Source: Phytophthora quininea
Taxonomy: Eukaryota; Oomycota; Peronosporomycetes; Peronosporales; Peronosporaceae
NCBI GenBank assembly: GCA_011947345.1
Contig: JAAVTG010000315.1
Span: 248,001 to 312,000, forward strand
Length of the DNA stretch: 64,000 nt
Reading direction: 5' to 3'
Positions 31,707 through 41,701 of this stretch are shown here, piece by piece. Position 1 is the stretch's first letter. Each line of letters starts with the position of its first letter. The notes beneath the pieces were generated by a model that was given only the letters and a program-made list of their open reading frames with translations, had not been told where the DNA came from and ran no database searches. The position numbers and the translations under genes are program-made.

Positions 31707-34161
31707 ATGAGCATCAGCGTCAGTCGCGAGTCCATCTCGAAGCTCATGGGCGAGCTGGTGGACACGTTCCCCATGGAGGGGACGGCCGCGCCTCCATCTC
31801 GGACTTTGGCAAGCTGCTCTTCACTGAGGGCCAAAGCAACTCAACCCCGCTAATCCGTCGGCTTCGGCTTCGACTGCTGACAAGACGCCGACGACGGCTC
31901 CTGCAGCCACGACGGTCACCACACAGACCGGCAGTAAACGAGTCTTTACGGAGATCAAGGGCGTGCCAAGACAGAAGCAACATGACGTGAGGGAACAGTA
32001 GTTCATTCAGTGTTACATTGTTGGGGAACGTGTTACTGACTGCCTTTGTTTTCAACGGTTTGTGTAGATTATGAAGACCAAGGACAAAGCGGTTCCCAAG
32101 AGATGGACTCAAGAAGAAGACGACAAGCTACGGGAAGCGGTGGGGCGTCATGGAGAGCGCAATTGGAAGTCGATCGCCGAAGAAGTGCCCGGACGCAACC
32201 ACACGCAGTGTCTGCAGCGGTGGACGAAGGTGTTGGCGCCGGGACTGGTCAAAGGACACTGGCGACCGGACGAGGACGATCTGCTCAAGGAGTTGGTGGC
32301 GGAAGGCCGCAAGAACTGGGGACAAGTGGCCACGCGGATTCCTGGCCGGACGTCCAAGCAGTGTCGCGAACGCTGGTACAATCACCTGGATCCGAGCATT
32401 GTGCGGGGAGAATACACACCTGAAGAGGACCGTATGATCCTGGAAGCGCAGGCCAAGCTGGGCAACCGCTGGTCGGCCATTGCCGCCATGCTACCAGGCA
32501 GAACGGAGGATGCCGTCAAAATCCGATGGAAATCGCTCTGTCGTGTCCGCAAAGGACAAGGCCGTCGTGGCCAGCAAGACAAGAACAAAATGACCTCGAA
32601 GAGCATGATGATGCATGGGCAGATGATGCCACAAGGACCGGGCTTCGACGGTATGGTCAAGAGTGAGGAAGTTGGCGCGTTCTCGATGCACCCGCAGCAT
32701 GGGCAGATGATGCGCCTCCCGAATGGACAAATGATGTCTGCGAACATGCAAGGCGGAGCGATGAACATGATGAGTGGCGGCGGAATGATGTATCCGAGCG
32801 ATATGAGCGGCGGAGGATACGACCCCACCATGGCGCACTACCGGAAGCCTCCCATGCAGCAGCATATCGTGAACAATGGCTATGGCCACCCGCTACCACC
32901 AGCGCCGCCAATGTCTAGTAACACGGCGCAGGATTTCGTCGACCGCCGCAGCAATATGGTCAACGTATCGTCCAACGGAATCCCATTGCCGTCTCAAGCG
33001 GAAGAAGGCTATCGTCCGACCTATTCGGGGCCGAACCAGGGTTACTCTCCGAACATGAACAACAGCATGTATTCTGCGGGATCATCATCGCCTAGTGAAG
33101 GCATGGACAACGGGCAGATGTATGACAATGGCCCTCAGATGAACAACTATCGGTCTGGGGGAGCGCTGTACGGGTCGTCGCAGCAATTGTCGCCTCACCA
33201 ATCACAGCAAATGCCGCACTCTCCACACCCGACGCAGCAGATGATGTCGTACAACTACGCGCTACCTTCGGCACCTACGGGCGAGAGTATGGGTGGAGCG
33301 GCGCCAGCGAGTCACGGCATGAACAACCCTGCCGCCGCGTATGCTCAGCAGCAGCGGCAACACCAGCAACACCAGCAACACCAGCAACCGCAGTACGCAA
33401 ACCACTCGCCGTCGATTCCTCACCACGTCCCTCAGCAGCAGCAGTCTCCGCCGCAGCAAGCTTCAGTTCGACGTCCTCACCATGAGCAGCGACACACAGC
33501 AAGTGAACCTCTATCTCCTCAACAGATGCACCCACACCAGGACAAACAACCGATTGACAGAAATGTTAAAGTCGAAGCGCAGCCCGGTTCGATGCTACGT
33601 GCATCCACGCAAGCGATGCCAAACCCGGCCGCAATGTTCGCTCGTAGTCAGGCAGCCAAGGCTCCCTCACCTTCAGCGTACAACAGCAACCCGGTGATGG
33701 CCTTCATGCAGCAACAACAAAAGCGCAAGGAGCAGCCCGGGGCCAGCAGACAGCCACTGCCTGGCCCCATGAAGCCGTTCAACCCCGCAGCAGCGTTCGC
33801 GCAGCGATTCGCAGCGCAATCTCAGAAGCCGCCGATGCCCAGCAACGGCTCTACCAAGTCCAACGACGACACGGCCGATGAGGACGAGGACGGCGGCAAT
33901 GCTTCAGGTGGCGACAAGACCAACGAGCCGTCGCTCAAGAAGGTCAAGCCGAGACTGAGCATCGACGCTGCTCGGGCGTCAGCGGCCCGGCGACTGCGGA
34001 ACTCTGGCAGCGGCGGCAATTTGGCGCCCCGGGGCAGCTTGGACGTGTTTTTGAACGAGATCGGCGACGTCGGGCGGCTCTCAGACCTCAAGATGGACGA
34101 GTTCCAGACGCTGGACGAACTCTGGCGGGTGTCCGGAGACATGGACCGACTGTCGTTATGA
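31707..34161 (+). CDS. Three-repeat (R1R2R3) MYB transcription factor
   Basis: Nuclear DNA-binding protein. Exon 2 (32068-34161) is one long frame with three MYB repeats at about residues 9-56, 62-108 and 113-158 after MKTKDK. The repeats carry the usual spaced tryptophans, except that the first Trp of repeat 3 is Tyr (EYTPEED). The rest is Met/Gln/Pro/Asn-rich low-complexity sequence, with a structured tail near LDVFLNEIGDVGRLSDLKM. Exon 1 is inferred from the ATG at 31707 (MSISVSRESISKLMGELVD) and joins through an 81-bp intron (31987-32067, GTGAGG...GTAG). Its frame is broken twice, at G and C runs near 31780 and 31847. An upstream GTGATT...CATAG pair (31617-31697) could be a 5' UTR intron. 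Target genes are unknown. Confidence 0.85.
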
Positions 34162-34519
34162 GGCTGTTAACTATCGTCTACACTAGCACAAAATTGATCG
34201 ATACCTTTTGAATGTCCACACTTGTTTTGCTGTCTACACGCAGTGGCCTACATTGATGTTGTGGTAGAAGATCCTCTTGTATTGTGAGACGACACTCTGC
34301 GGCCCTTGATGACAAGTATCGACGGATGAAGACGTACACTTCTCAAACAGCAGCGACTGCATCTTGGTTGGTGTGAATCCCCGTACTCCTTCATAATGGG
34401 GTTCCCGCCGTCCAGCATGTTCCCCAACGAAATTTGACGCAACTTTGCCGTCTCAATCGCTTTCGCCAGCTCGAAATCTGCACCAAAGCCGTTCGAGACG
34501 ACCTTGATCAACGTGTCGC

Positions 34520-34760
34520 TGCCAGCGTTCTCTGGTTGTGGAGCTTAACGTAGTCGTCTAAAGTTTGCAGTTTTTGGCGATGTAAAGCCAAAGTAAATCG
34601 TCGCCAACCTTGAGCAGATTAAAAACCTCATCGACAGACTTGCCACTGCTCAGCCAAGCTGTTTGTTGTTCAGCCCACAGTTTCTTAGCGATACCCTCCG
34701 ACCCTCCTCTCACCCTGGCGCTGGCAAGCGATCGCGCCAAAATTTTTGACAACAGCGGCT
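34520..34760 (-). pseudogene. RXLR effector C-terminal relic
   Basis: The minus strand reads LWAEQQTAWLSSGKSVDEV then FNLLKVGDDLLWL before a stop. It shares the AWLSSG..SVDDVF block with the relics at 10.6 kb and 40.1 kb. No N-terminal half with signal peptide or RXLR is found upstream in any frame. Confidence 0.6.
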
Positions 34761-35735
34761 CCAGTTGACACGGGCTTGATACAGGACGCTAATACGATTT
34801 TGCTGGATGTTCCACTCACCGGCGCGTTATTCGTTGCAAAAAGCAACCGGTAATAGGCCTGGCCGTATCCCCCAAGTGTGAAGCGGACTCCACGTTGTTC
34901 TCCCTTCGCAGGTGAATTATCAATGCCGTTTAATCGAAACGGAGTCAACAAATTTATCTCCCCAGCGCGAATTTGCTGTACTGTATTTCGGACACAAGTT
35001 TATTTATCAAAACCAAACATAGTGTTGATTGTTGCGGGGACGAGTCCGCTCTCTTGTTGCATTCTTCACCAGCCTGCTTTTCTTCCTACTTTTCCCAGCC
35101 GGAAGAGGAGAGAAACACCGGTTGAACTGGTCTTAGTGAGATGTGGTGCGTCGTTCTTTACAGTCAATCCTGACGTAATTGTTCCCTCTCATCCCTGATA
35201 TCCTGGTCTATTTGATGCCAACACGATCCACCGACTCGGTTCCCTAGTCAATGTATACAAAAAGTTGATATCACTGTCTGATCCCATACTTGATGCCGCT
35301 GCGGCACAAAAGTGATAGTTTATATCGAAATTTGTATGGGGTCCTAGAGCAAAAACATGCCGTCTGGAGACAGCGATTTCCATGTGGAAGTTGGGCTGGA
35401 CAAAAATTGCCTGCAAAACTCGCTTTCACTGCGACTGCGACGCTAATAAGCACCCTAATGATGAAAATAAGTCTCTTTCTGGTGTTTTTTGCGATGGTGT
35501 TGCTCCAGCCGAGCAAAATTTCTGGCCTCAGGCAAAAGTGCCATCCTCCTCTATTTGGTATTATTACTATACTTGATAGCAAGGTGAGCAACGGCAACTA
35601 TCAGTTAGGACTGTATTTTGTTCCGACAGACCAGATCACCTCACCCCTGCCTGGCCTGGCCGCACACGAGACGGAAAACTATCGCTGCGCGTATAACGAC
35701 AACGACGATTGCGCACACGATCAGATTATCCAAAG

Positions 35736-35890
35736 TATTGTATTATTCAGTAATACAATACAAATACAATACTTTGAAATACTAATACTAATATTAGCAT
35801 ATTTGTCAAAAGTATTTGTATTAATATTAGTAATACCGATTCAGATTTTTGTATTACATCTACTACTCTTGATAATACTTTGTAAGTCCA
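35736..35890. repeat. AT-rich imperfect inverted repeat
   Basis: The sequence is dominated by AATAC/GTATT motifs that pair with each other: caaagtattgtattatt is mirrored by aatacaatactttg a few dozen bases on. Similar motifs continue to about 35890 and recur near 36540-36640. It could be a small hairpin-forming (MITE-like) repeat or simple low complexity. Confidence 0.5.
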
Positions 35891-36131
35891 ATCCCCGATT
35901 CCTGATTAAGATTTTGCACTTCGCAACTCAACTTCTTGGGGTTCCAAAAGAGACGAGTTTTCGTTGTCTATTCACATTTCATTATTAATTCACCTTTAAA
36001 GTTCCCAACTGATAAAAATTTGTATTGCGCGAGGCCCTGGGCACGGAATTCACTTCGAGGACGGGCGAGTATGAGGTGATTAGCTATAGTATAACTTATT
36101 AGATGCTGCACACCATCTTTGGGCGGCCATC

Positions 36132-36472
36132 CAGTACATTTATACGAGCCATGGCCAGTTCGAGCTCGCGTGAACATGTTCTTACACAACAAACCCTTGA
36201 CAAGGCTCAGTTGCCAAGATTACAGGCTCTATGATCTTTATCCGCGCTCTTCCATTCTTGTAAACGATGCCTGGCTGGTTTGTGTGGGCTGACTGGACCA
36301 ACTCAAATGCGTGGTGTCTTCATGGACCTGGCGCTTGCCACGCTTCTCCCATTTGTACATCGCAGTCGTCAGCACATTTACACGAACCACAGGTAGTCCG
36401 AGCTCGCCTGTACACATTCTTGTGTCACAAACACCTGACAAGTCTTCACTGCTAAAACCACAGGTTCTTGAT
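36132..36472. repeat. Two diverged direct copies of a ~100-bp sequence
   Basis: 36132-36235 and 36370-36472 align in the same orientation with clear shared blocks (CAGtACATTTA.ACGA.CCA, GAGCTCGC.TG.ACA, CTTGACAAG- and CCTGACAAG-like). They are diverged by roughly a third. Origin is unknown. Confidence 0.45.
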
Positions 36473-36897
36473 GCTCGTCTCCGAAACAACTTCTTCAGAC
36501 ATTTCACAGCTCGTTTGCTCAAAGTATCATCGAAGTATTAATACAATTTGACTACTACTACTACAGGGCTCTCAATTTCTCATAAGTATCGTGGTATATT
36601 AATATCAGTAGCAGTATTTGTATCAATAATCCTAATACTCGATTTTTCCCGCTAATCTGGTCATGCAGTCGCGACGATGTCGCCTCTATAGGAAGATTAT
36701 CCGCCGTCAGCTTACAAGGTCCATGCTGTCATCATCGATTCGTGCATGCGGGTTTTCTCGCACTGTTTGAACGTGGGACGTCTCCAGATGCTGATTGGAC
36801 CAGAATTAGCGTTTGATTTGGCCTTGACACGGAACGGTTCGAGTTCGAGTGTCACTGTGATACAGCTTAACAAACTCGCGAGAGTCCAAGGTCCAGG

Positions 36898-37817
36898 ATG
36901 ATACGCCGCTGCTCAATCTGGCTATTGGCCGCTATAGTTCTGCTGGCCTGCGTCGCGGCGACTTCCACTTCCTATTCAGTGATTAACTGCGTTAATCCGT
37001 CACCAAATCACCAGAACAATGCTCCTCCAAGGATGCTGCGGACGATGGAAAGTGTCGACGAAGAGAGAGGCCTACCAGGCCTTTCAGGCCTGACAGAGAA
37101 GGCCAAGTCGTTCGCGAAGAAGACGACCGTCTACACAAAGGAAAAGATGGATGCTGCCGCAGCTACACTGCGCCAAAAGAAGCTCCCGAAGACGACAAGG
37201 AAAAGACTAGAGAAGGTCTCGGCTGTCCTGCGCGAAAAGAAGTTCAAGGCCAAGCAGTTCTTGAAGAAAATCGCCATCGCCGCTAAGAAAAGTTGGACGA
37301 AATCTTGAAAGCATTACGCAAGAAGAAGACGGAGGCCAAGGCGTATATGAAGACGACTTCGGTCGGGAAAAAATGGATGCACAGCACGAAAAGAAGCTGG
37401 AGAAAAACTCGTGAAGAAGGCGGTGGTCCTCGAGAAGAACCCGCAAGAAAACATGGCAGTGTTGGGTCCTCTCATACCGAAGTATGGAGATGATATCGTG
37501 GCCAAGGCGCTGGCGGCGACGGTCAAGGACCCGACCAAAGAGAACAAGATACTGAAAGCGTATTTGTACGATTGGTTGCACACGGACGACGTCTTGGAAG
37601 CGCTCAAGAACCCCAAGATGGACTTTGTCAACAAGTACATTACCCTCTTCAACGAGAAGTTCCCGGACGAAAAATGGACCTGCTTCACATTCTGAGAGTT
37701 CGCTACGGCGACGACGAACTGCAGCGTGCGTTTGGAAGTGCAAAAGCCAGAGAAGACACGACCGGTATGGTGCAGAAATTGTATACCGACCTGCAACTCG
37801 CTTGGCTCAAGGAATAA
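36898..37817 (+). CDS. RXLR-EER effector, LWY type (four one-base frame breaks)
   Basis: Best-preserved effector N-terminus of the window. The ATG at 36898 gives a signal peptide (residues 1-25 or so, MIRRCSIWLLAAIVLLACVA), then RMLR at residues 45-48 and DEER at 54-57, followed by a long Lys-rich helical region. The C-terminal part, in other frames, carries YGDDIVAKALAATV, DWLHTDDVLEALKNPKMDF, FNEKFPDEK, YGDDELQRAF and LQLAWLKE. Breaks near 37290, 37370, 37408 and 37672 all fall in A runs. The near-identical C-terminus to the 27-kb gene, without nonsense substitutions, argues that both are under constraint or were copied recently. By family it is secreted and acts in the host; the target is unknown. 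Confidence 0.75.
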
Positions 37818-37916
37818 CAAGGTTTCCAAGCTTCAAAGCACTTTAAACGCTATTAAACGAAATGTAGCCATTTTGTGGGTGGTGCGTAACAAAAGCAACA
37901 GTCTCCATCTCTTTGC

Positions 37917-39550
37917 ATGTCCCTCTTGCTCGCTCGCTTCGGTCGTCTCCCTAGAGCGATGAGTTCCCCTATCAACAACCGCAGTGTCTCCGCTGCTACA
38001 GTAGACGCCGTCGCAAAGGTGCGTCGTCACCAGAGCCACCTCCCTGGCGCAGACGACGACGAGAGAGGAGGAGTCAAGACGCTGCAGCAGCTCCAACTGC
38101 GGGTGCTGCACAAGAGCGAGCATTTTGTGGTGCTGAATAAGAGTGCCGACGAGCGCATGGACGGAGCTTTCGATGTTACCATCGAGAAGGCAGTACGTTG
38201 CTAGTTACTGAGCTGTTACTTGCTTGTGACCATGTAAAGTGACGAGTGGCTGCTGTTACAGCTAGCAAGAGATTTTCAGATGTACCAAAGTTCCGCTGGA
38301 TACACCAACTTGACTTTGGTAGGGAAATATTGCCGTCATTTTGAGGTTTATTATGTAGAGCTTATTGTTACTGTGTTACAGCTACGTCGGGTGTGTTGGT
38401 GGTCGGAGCAACCAAAGAGTGAGAAGAGTTTAGTTAAATTGTAGCATAGTGATGACACTTATGACGTTGTTGCTGACTGCAGAGCAACAGCAGCAGGATG
38501 TCGCCTCTTCCGGGAGAAGAGAGTGCAGAAGGAATACTTGGCTGTAGTGCGCGGCCATTTACCTTTAACCCAGCAGACAGCGTTGGAGTTGATGGAAAAC
38601 CCGCCAAGGCATGCACATTCTCCAAACTCGGACTGTTGATACAAGATATGGAAGAGATGGAGCGACTCAAGACGCAACAGCGCGGGTCAAAATTGCACCA
38701 GAAGACGCCAGGATACCCTCGTGGAGCTCGACATGGACCAAACATGTTCACGATGGAACAGGCGCAGTTACTGCGTGAGAGCAATGGAACTGACGCTCGC
38801 GAGTTAACACCAACTGAGTTACAGTTTACGAAGTTGACGTGGCACGATCTAACACATGAAGAGAAGGACGCGTATACGCAGAAGGCGAAGGATGACAAAC
38901 AACGGTTTCTACGTGAATTCAACGAGTTCATGGGAAAAGAGAAGGTGAAGCTCGCTCGCAAGCGCAAATATGAGTGTCTTGACCGGGAGGATGTCAAAGA
39001 AAGACCACGAGCCGGTGGCGTACATTTTTGACGCGCCAATCTTCGAGCCGCACCGCAGTACGGGGATCTTCCGGATGCAGTGGGCGAGGAGCAGAATCTT
39101 TCAGCAAAATGTCTACTACGATTGCGTTTGTGCTGGGCCATGCAGATTATCAAGGTGAGCCTGTTACGAAGGTTATATTGCGTCCATTGAATGGACGCCG
39201 ACACCAACTGCGACTGCATCTTGCACACCACGGCTTTCCGATTGCTGGCGACGTCACCTATGGCTCACAAGAGGACGAAGCACCACGAATGATGCTGCAC
39301 GCTTGGAGGATCTGGCTTCGAGGCCGCCCTGAGGACCAGGTTCGTAAAATTGATGGTAATGGGGCAATTGACAAAAGCTGACTGGTGTTGTTTATTCCTT
39401 CAGAAGAAATTCGGTGAGCTTTACTTTGAGAGCCCCGATCCGTTCGAATCCATTGTGCCAAGTGAGCGTGAAGTTTGCACCATCACGTACCATAAGCACA
39501 AGAAAGCTGAAAAACAAGCGGGAACAACTCAGAAAAATGCAGAAGGTTAG
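37917..39550 (+). CDS. RPUSD1-like RNA pseudouridine synthase with internal HMG-box-like segment
   Basis: RluA-family enzyme that isomerises uridine in RNA. Exon 1 (from the ATG at 37917 or 37959) has LHKSEHFVVLNKSADERMDG. A short exon (about 38271-38320) brings the catalytic HQLDF, the RPUSD1 form of HRLD. The next gives TSGVLVVGATKE (about 38385-38418), then LFREKRVQKEYLAVVRGHL near 38500-38560. Instead of continuing, about 130 residues with an HMG-box-like stretch follow (WHDLTHEEKDAYTQKAKDDK, 38850-38900). The synthase resumes with AYIFDAPIFEP, a KMSTT block, and NGRRHQLRLHLAHHGFPIAGD (near 39200). The last exon (39404-39550) follows a 64-bp intron. Frame changes occur near 38627, 39000 and 39070-39105, some in homopolymers. 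The N-terminus (LLLARFGRLPRA) could be a mitochondrial presequence. Confidence 0.8.
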
Positions 39551-39589
39551 AAGTGAATTGTGGAGGTTGACACCGTCATTAAATGATGC

Positions 39590-39773
39590 AGTACGCCGAT
39601 CATGTCCACTGTTGACGGATGCTCAGCTCCCTGTTCCAAGGAGATAACACGATTTTGTCGAGCATTTTGACGCGTACTGTCGTTACCATCCTCACCAGTA
39701 CATCGACGTAGATGTCGAGTACCTGCTTCACGAATGCCTTCACCTGTCCGTGGTCGCCCAAAAGAGGAAGAGC
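39590..39773 (-). pseudogene. Inverted partial copy of the ZMYND12-like gene
   Basis: The minus strand reads GDHGQVKAFVKQVLDIYVDV then sequence matching the last exon of the gene at 40336-41501, including its 3' flank. Bases correspond to about 41283-41490 with some changes and a shortened intron region. Only the 3' end is present and there is no start, so it is a relic of an inverted duplication. Confidence 0.8.
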
Positions 39774-39789
39774 ATATAGGAATTCCTGT

Positions 39790-40135
39790 CGCGGTGTATG
39801 TTCTGGCGGTGTGGTCCTGCTCATGGAATTGACCATTATTAAAGATTTTATAATACAAATAGCCTACGTGTGGTCCGTCATACGCGCTTGTAGAACCTAT
39901 TGTCAAAGCCTGCACCTTCGAGATGGTAGCATTGATGTCCAGCTTCTCGCCAATGGACTTAGATGCCACTTTGCAGTCTCGCAAGATTATTTTGCTACCT
40001 TCTTCTCTGTTGTAGAAATTAGATTAATGTAGTCGCAAAGGAGTAGACCCAGGAGGGATTGTCGCCAACCCTGAGCATCTTGAAAACGTCGTCGACAGAT
40101 TTGCCACTGCTTAGCCAAGCCGCCTGTTGTTACGA
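39790..40135 (-). pseudogene. RXLR effector C-terminal relic
   Basis: Minus-strand pieces in different frames read AWLSSGKSVDDVFKMLRVGD and a following CKVASKSIGEKLDIN block. They match the module seen at 10.6 kb and 34.6 kb. Stops intervene and no signal peptide or RXLR is seen. Confidence 0.55.
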
Positions 40136-40335
40136 TATGCGCTGTTTGCTCTTCGTTTGCAGGCGGGTCAACGCTTCATCTCCGTAACGCGGCCCAAGAC
40201 TATTTTGTCAGCGGGCTTCAACATGGCTTCAACATGGCTTCTTGTTGCTCTGTGCAGCCGCGTCAGCTGGAGTTTCTCGGCGCCACCGAGCGACTTGTCT
40301 TTATCCAAGCACTTCAAACATGAGGAAACAGCAAG

Positions 40336-41501
40336 ATGGCTACGCAAATAGATCGCGTCATCGCGAGTGATCAAGGTGAGAGTACCAGCCCGTGCGACGC
40401 TTGGCCTTCTCTAGCAATGTCTTCTGCTCCGCGGAGTCCTCCGCGTCAAGGAGCTGTCGTGGCCCCGTCCGACACTGTATCGTCGACTCATGAGCAGTGC
40501 GAGCAACTTCGACGCGAAAGCGAGCAGTTGTGTTTCTCACGCCAGCTCAAGCCAGCACACACCAAAGCCGCAGCGGCACTCAAACTGGCTATCGAGGTCT
40601 ATGGCAACCACTCGCTTCGACTTGTGCCGTTCTATTTGGTGCTGGTCGACATCTCGCTTCGAGAGAGGCAGCTCAAGCAAGCAGAGGAGGTGTTATCACT
40701 TGTCAATTGGCTTCTGATCAAAGACCGTAAGGTCGAGACAACAACTTCCGGGATCCTCACGGGGAGTAGTGTGTCCTTGCCAGAACTCCCGGAAGAGATG
40801 AAGAACCTCTTCGTCATCCGCATGAACAAGCTGTACAGCTTGCTGCATCTCGAGTTCGGCGCGTTTTCGGAGGGACTCCAGCGTGCTGCTCACGGCGCTT
40901 ACCACTGCTCGCTGCTCTTCGGACCCGATCACCTCTACACGTCGGAGCTCTACTATTGCCTCGGCTTGATATTCCATCGCATGCAACGAGCTGCGGTGCG
41001 ACAGCAGCAAGAAGCACAGCAACAACAGCGCGACATGCAGCAACGCAGTCAGCAGAACGACAGTGCGTTGGCCATGCTGGACAAGGTCGTGGATATCTGG
41101 TACCGTTTCCTGACCAACCCGCCTGAAGACACGGCCGCATGGATGCTTGAGCACCAGCGTCTGCGCATCCAAGAGGCGAGTGCCATGTTGCAGCAAATAG
41201 TCGGCATCCGCCAGAACTTGCTTGGGCCCAAACACGTCGCGACAGGCGAAGTTCTCTACACGCTTGGGCTGCTCTTCCTCTTCTTGGGCGACCACGGACA
41301 GGCGAAGGCGTTTGTGAAGCAGGCACTCGATATCTACGTCGACGCGCTGGTGAGTAGTCAAACTGGCAATGGAAGTTCGCTTCAAAATTGCTCTAACCAG
41401 CGTGACAAAATCGTGTTATCTCCACGGAACAGGGAGCCGAGCATCCGTCAACAGTGGACGTGATCGGGGTACTGCATCAGCTAGACGAGGCTGGCATTTA
41501 A
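40336..41501 (+). CDS. ZMYND12-like TPR protein (axonemal)
   Basis: Resembles the TPR part of ZMYND12, a ciliary protein linked to inner dynein arms and found in flagellate eukaryotes. Conserved stretches are ALKLAIEVYGNHSLRLVPFY, LKQAEEVLSLVNWLLIKD, EGLQRAAHGAYHCSLLFGPD followed by the LYTSELYYCLGLIFHRM block, and MLDKVVDIWYRFL. A Gln-rich loop (QQQEAQQQQRDMQQRSQQ) interrupts the repeats. The MYND zinc finger is not found; it may be on an upstream exon or absent. A 51-bp intron (41350-41400, GTGAGT...CCAG) precedes a last exon. One frame of that exon stops at 41463, while a one-base shift in an A run near 41408 continues with EQGAEHPSTVDVIGVLHQL to 41501. A piece of this gene is repeated inverted at 39.6 kb. 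Confidence 0.75.
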
Positions 41502-41701
41502 TGGCGGCGTTTAATCCGTCGTGATTACTCGCTCTAGCAGCGTTGTCCTGAGCAGCTCCCTCTAGTTCTTTAGCCTAGATATCATCCATGCTCATTTGCT
41601 AAAATCTACGAGCCAGCAGTAGCATAATGCGAAGCATGTCTGACGTCTTAACCGAGAGGAATAGTGGACTTTCTCGTTCATCTAGAAGCCATTCTAACAG
41701 T

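Larger units (their letters stand above)
34162..36897. other. Gene-poor, AT-rich region with relics
   Basis: About 2.7 kb without an intact gene. It contains an effector relic (34520-34760), an AT-rich imperfect palindrome (35736-35890), and two diverged copies of a roughly 100-bp sequence (36132-36235 and 36370-36472). Several long open frames (such as one at 35290-35988) look like chance frames in AT-rich DNA. They have no start context or domain I can support. Confidence 0.5.

Noticed and set aside
33340..33500. CAG/CAA repeat as a possible microsatellite or CRISPR-like array
   Set aside because: It encodes the Gln-rich tail of the MYB factor; there are no spacers or regular repeats.
35290..35988. 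A 232-codon frame in the AT-rich region
   Set aside because: It has a hydrophobic stretch but is Ile/Leu-rich because of AT composition, runs through a palindromic repeat, and lacks any domain.
38498..39031. A stand-alone HMG-box gene
   Set aside because: Its first part encodes, in another frame, the continuing synthase exon (LFREKRVQKEYLAVV), and synthase sequence resumes directly after it. An internal segment of one gene is the simpler reading, although transcripts are needed.
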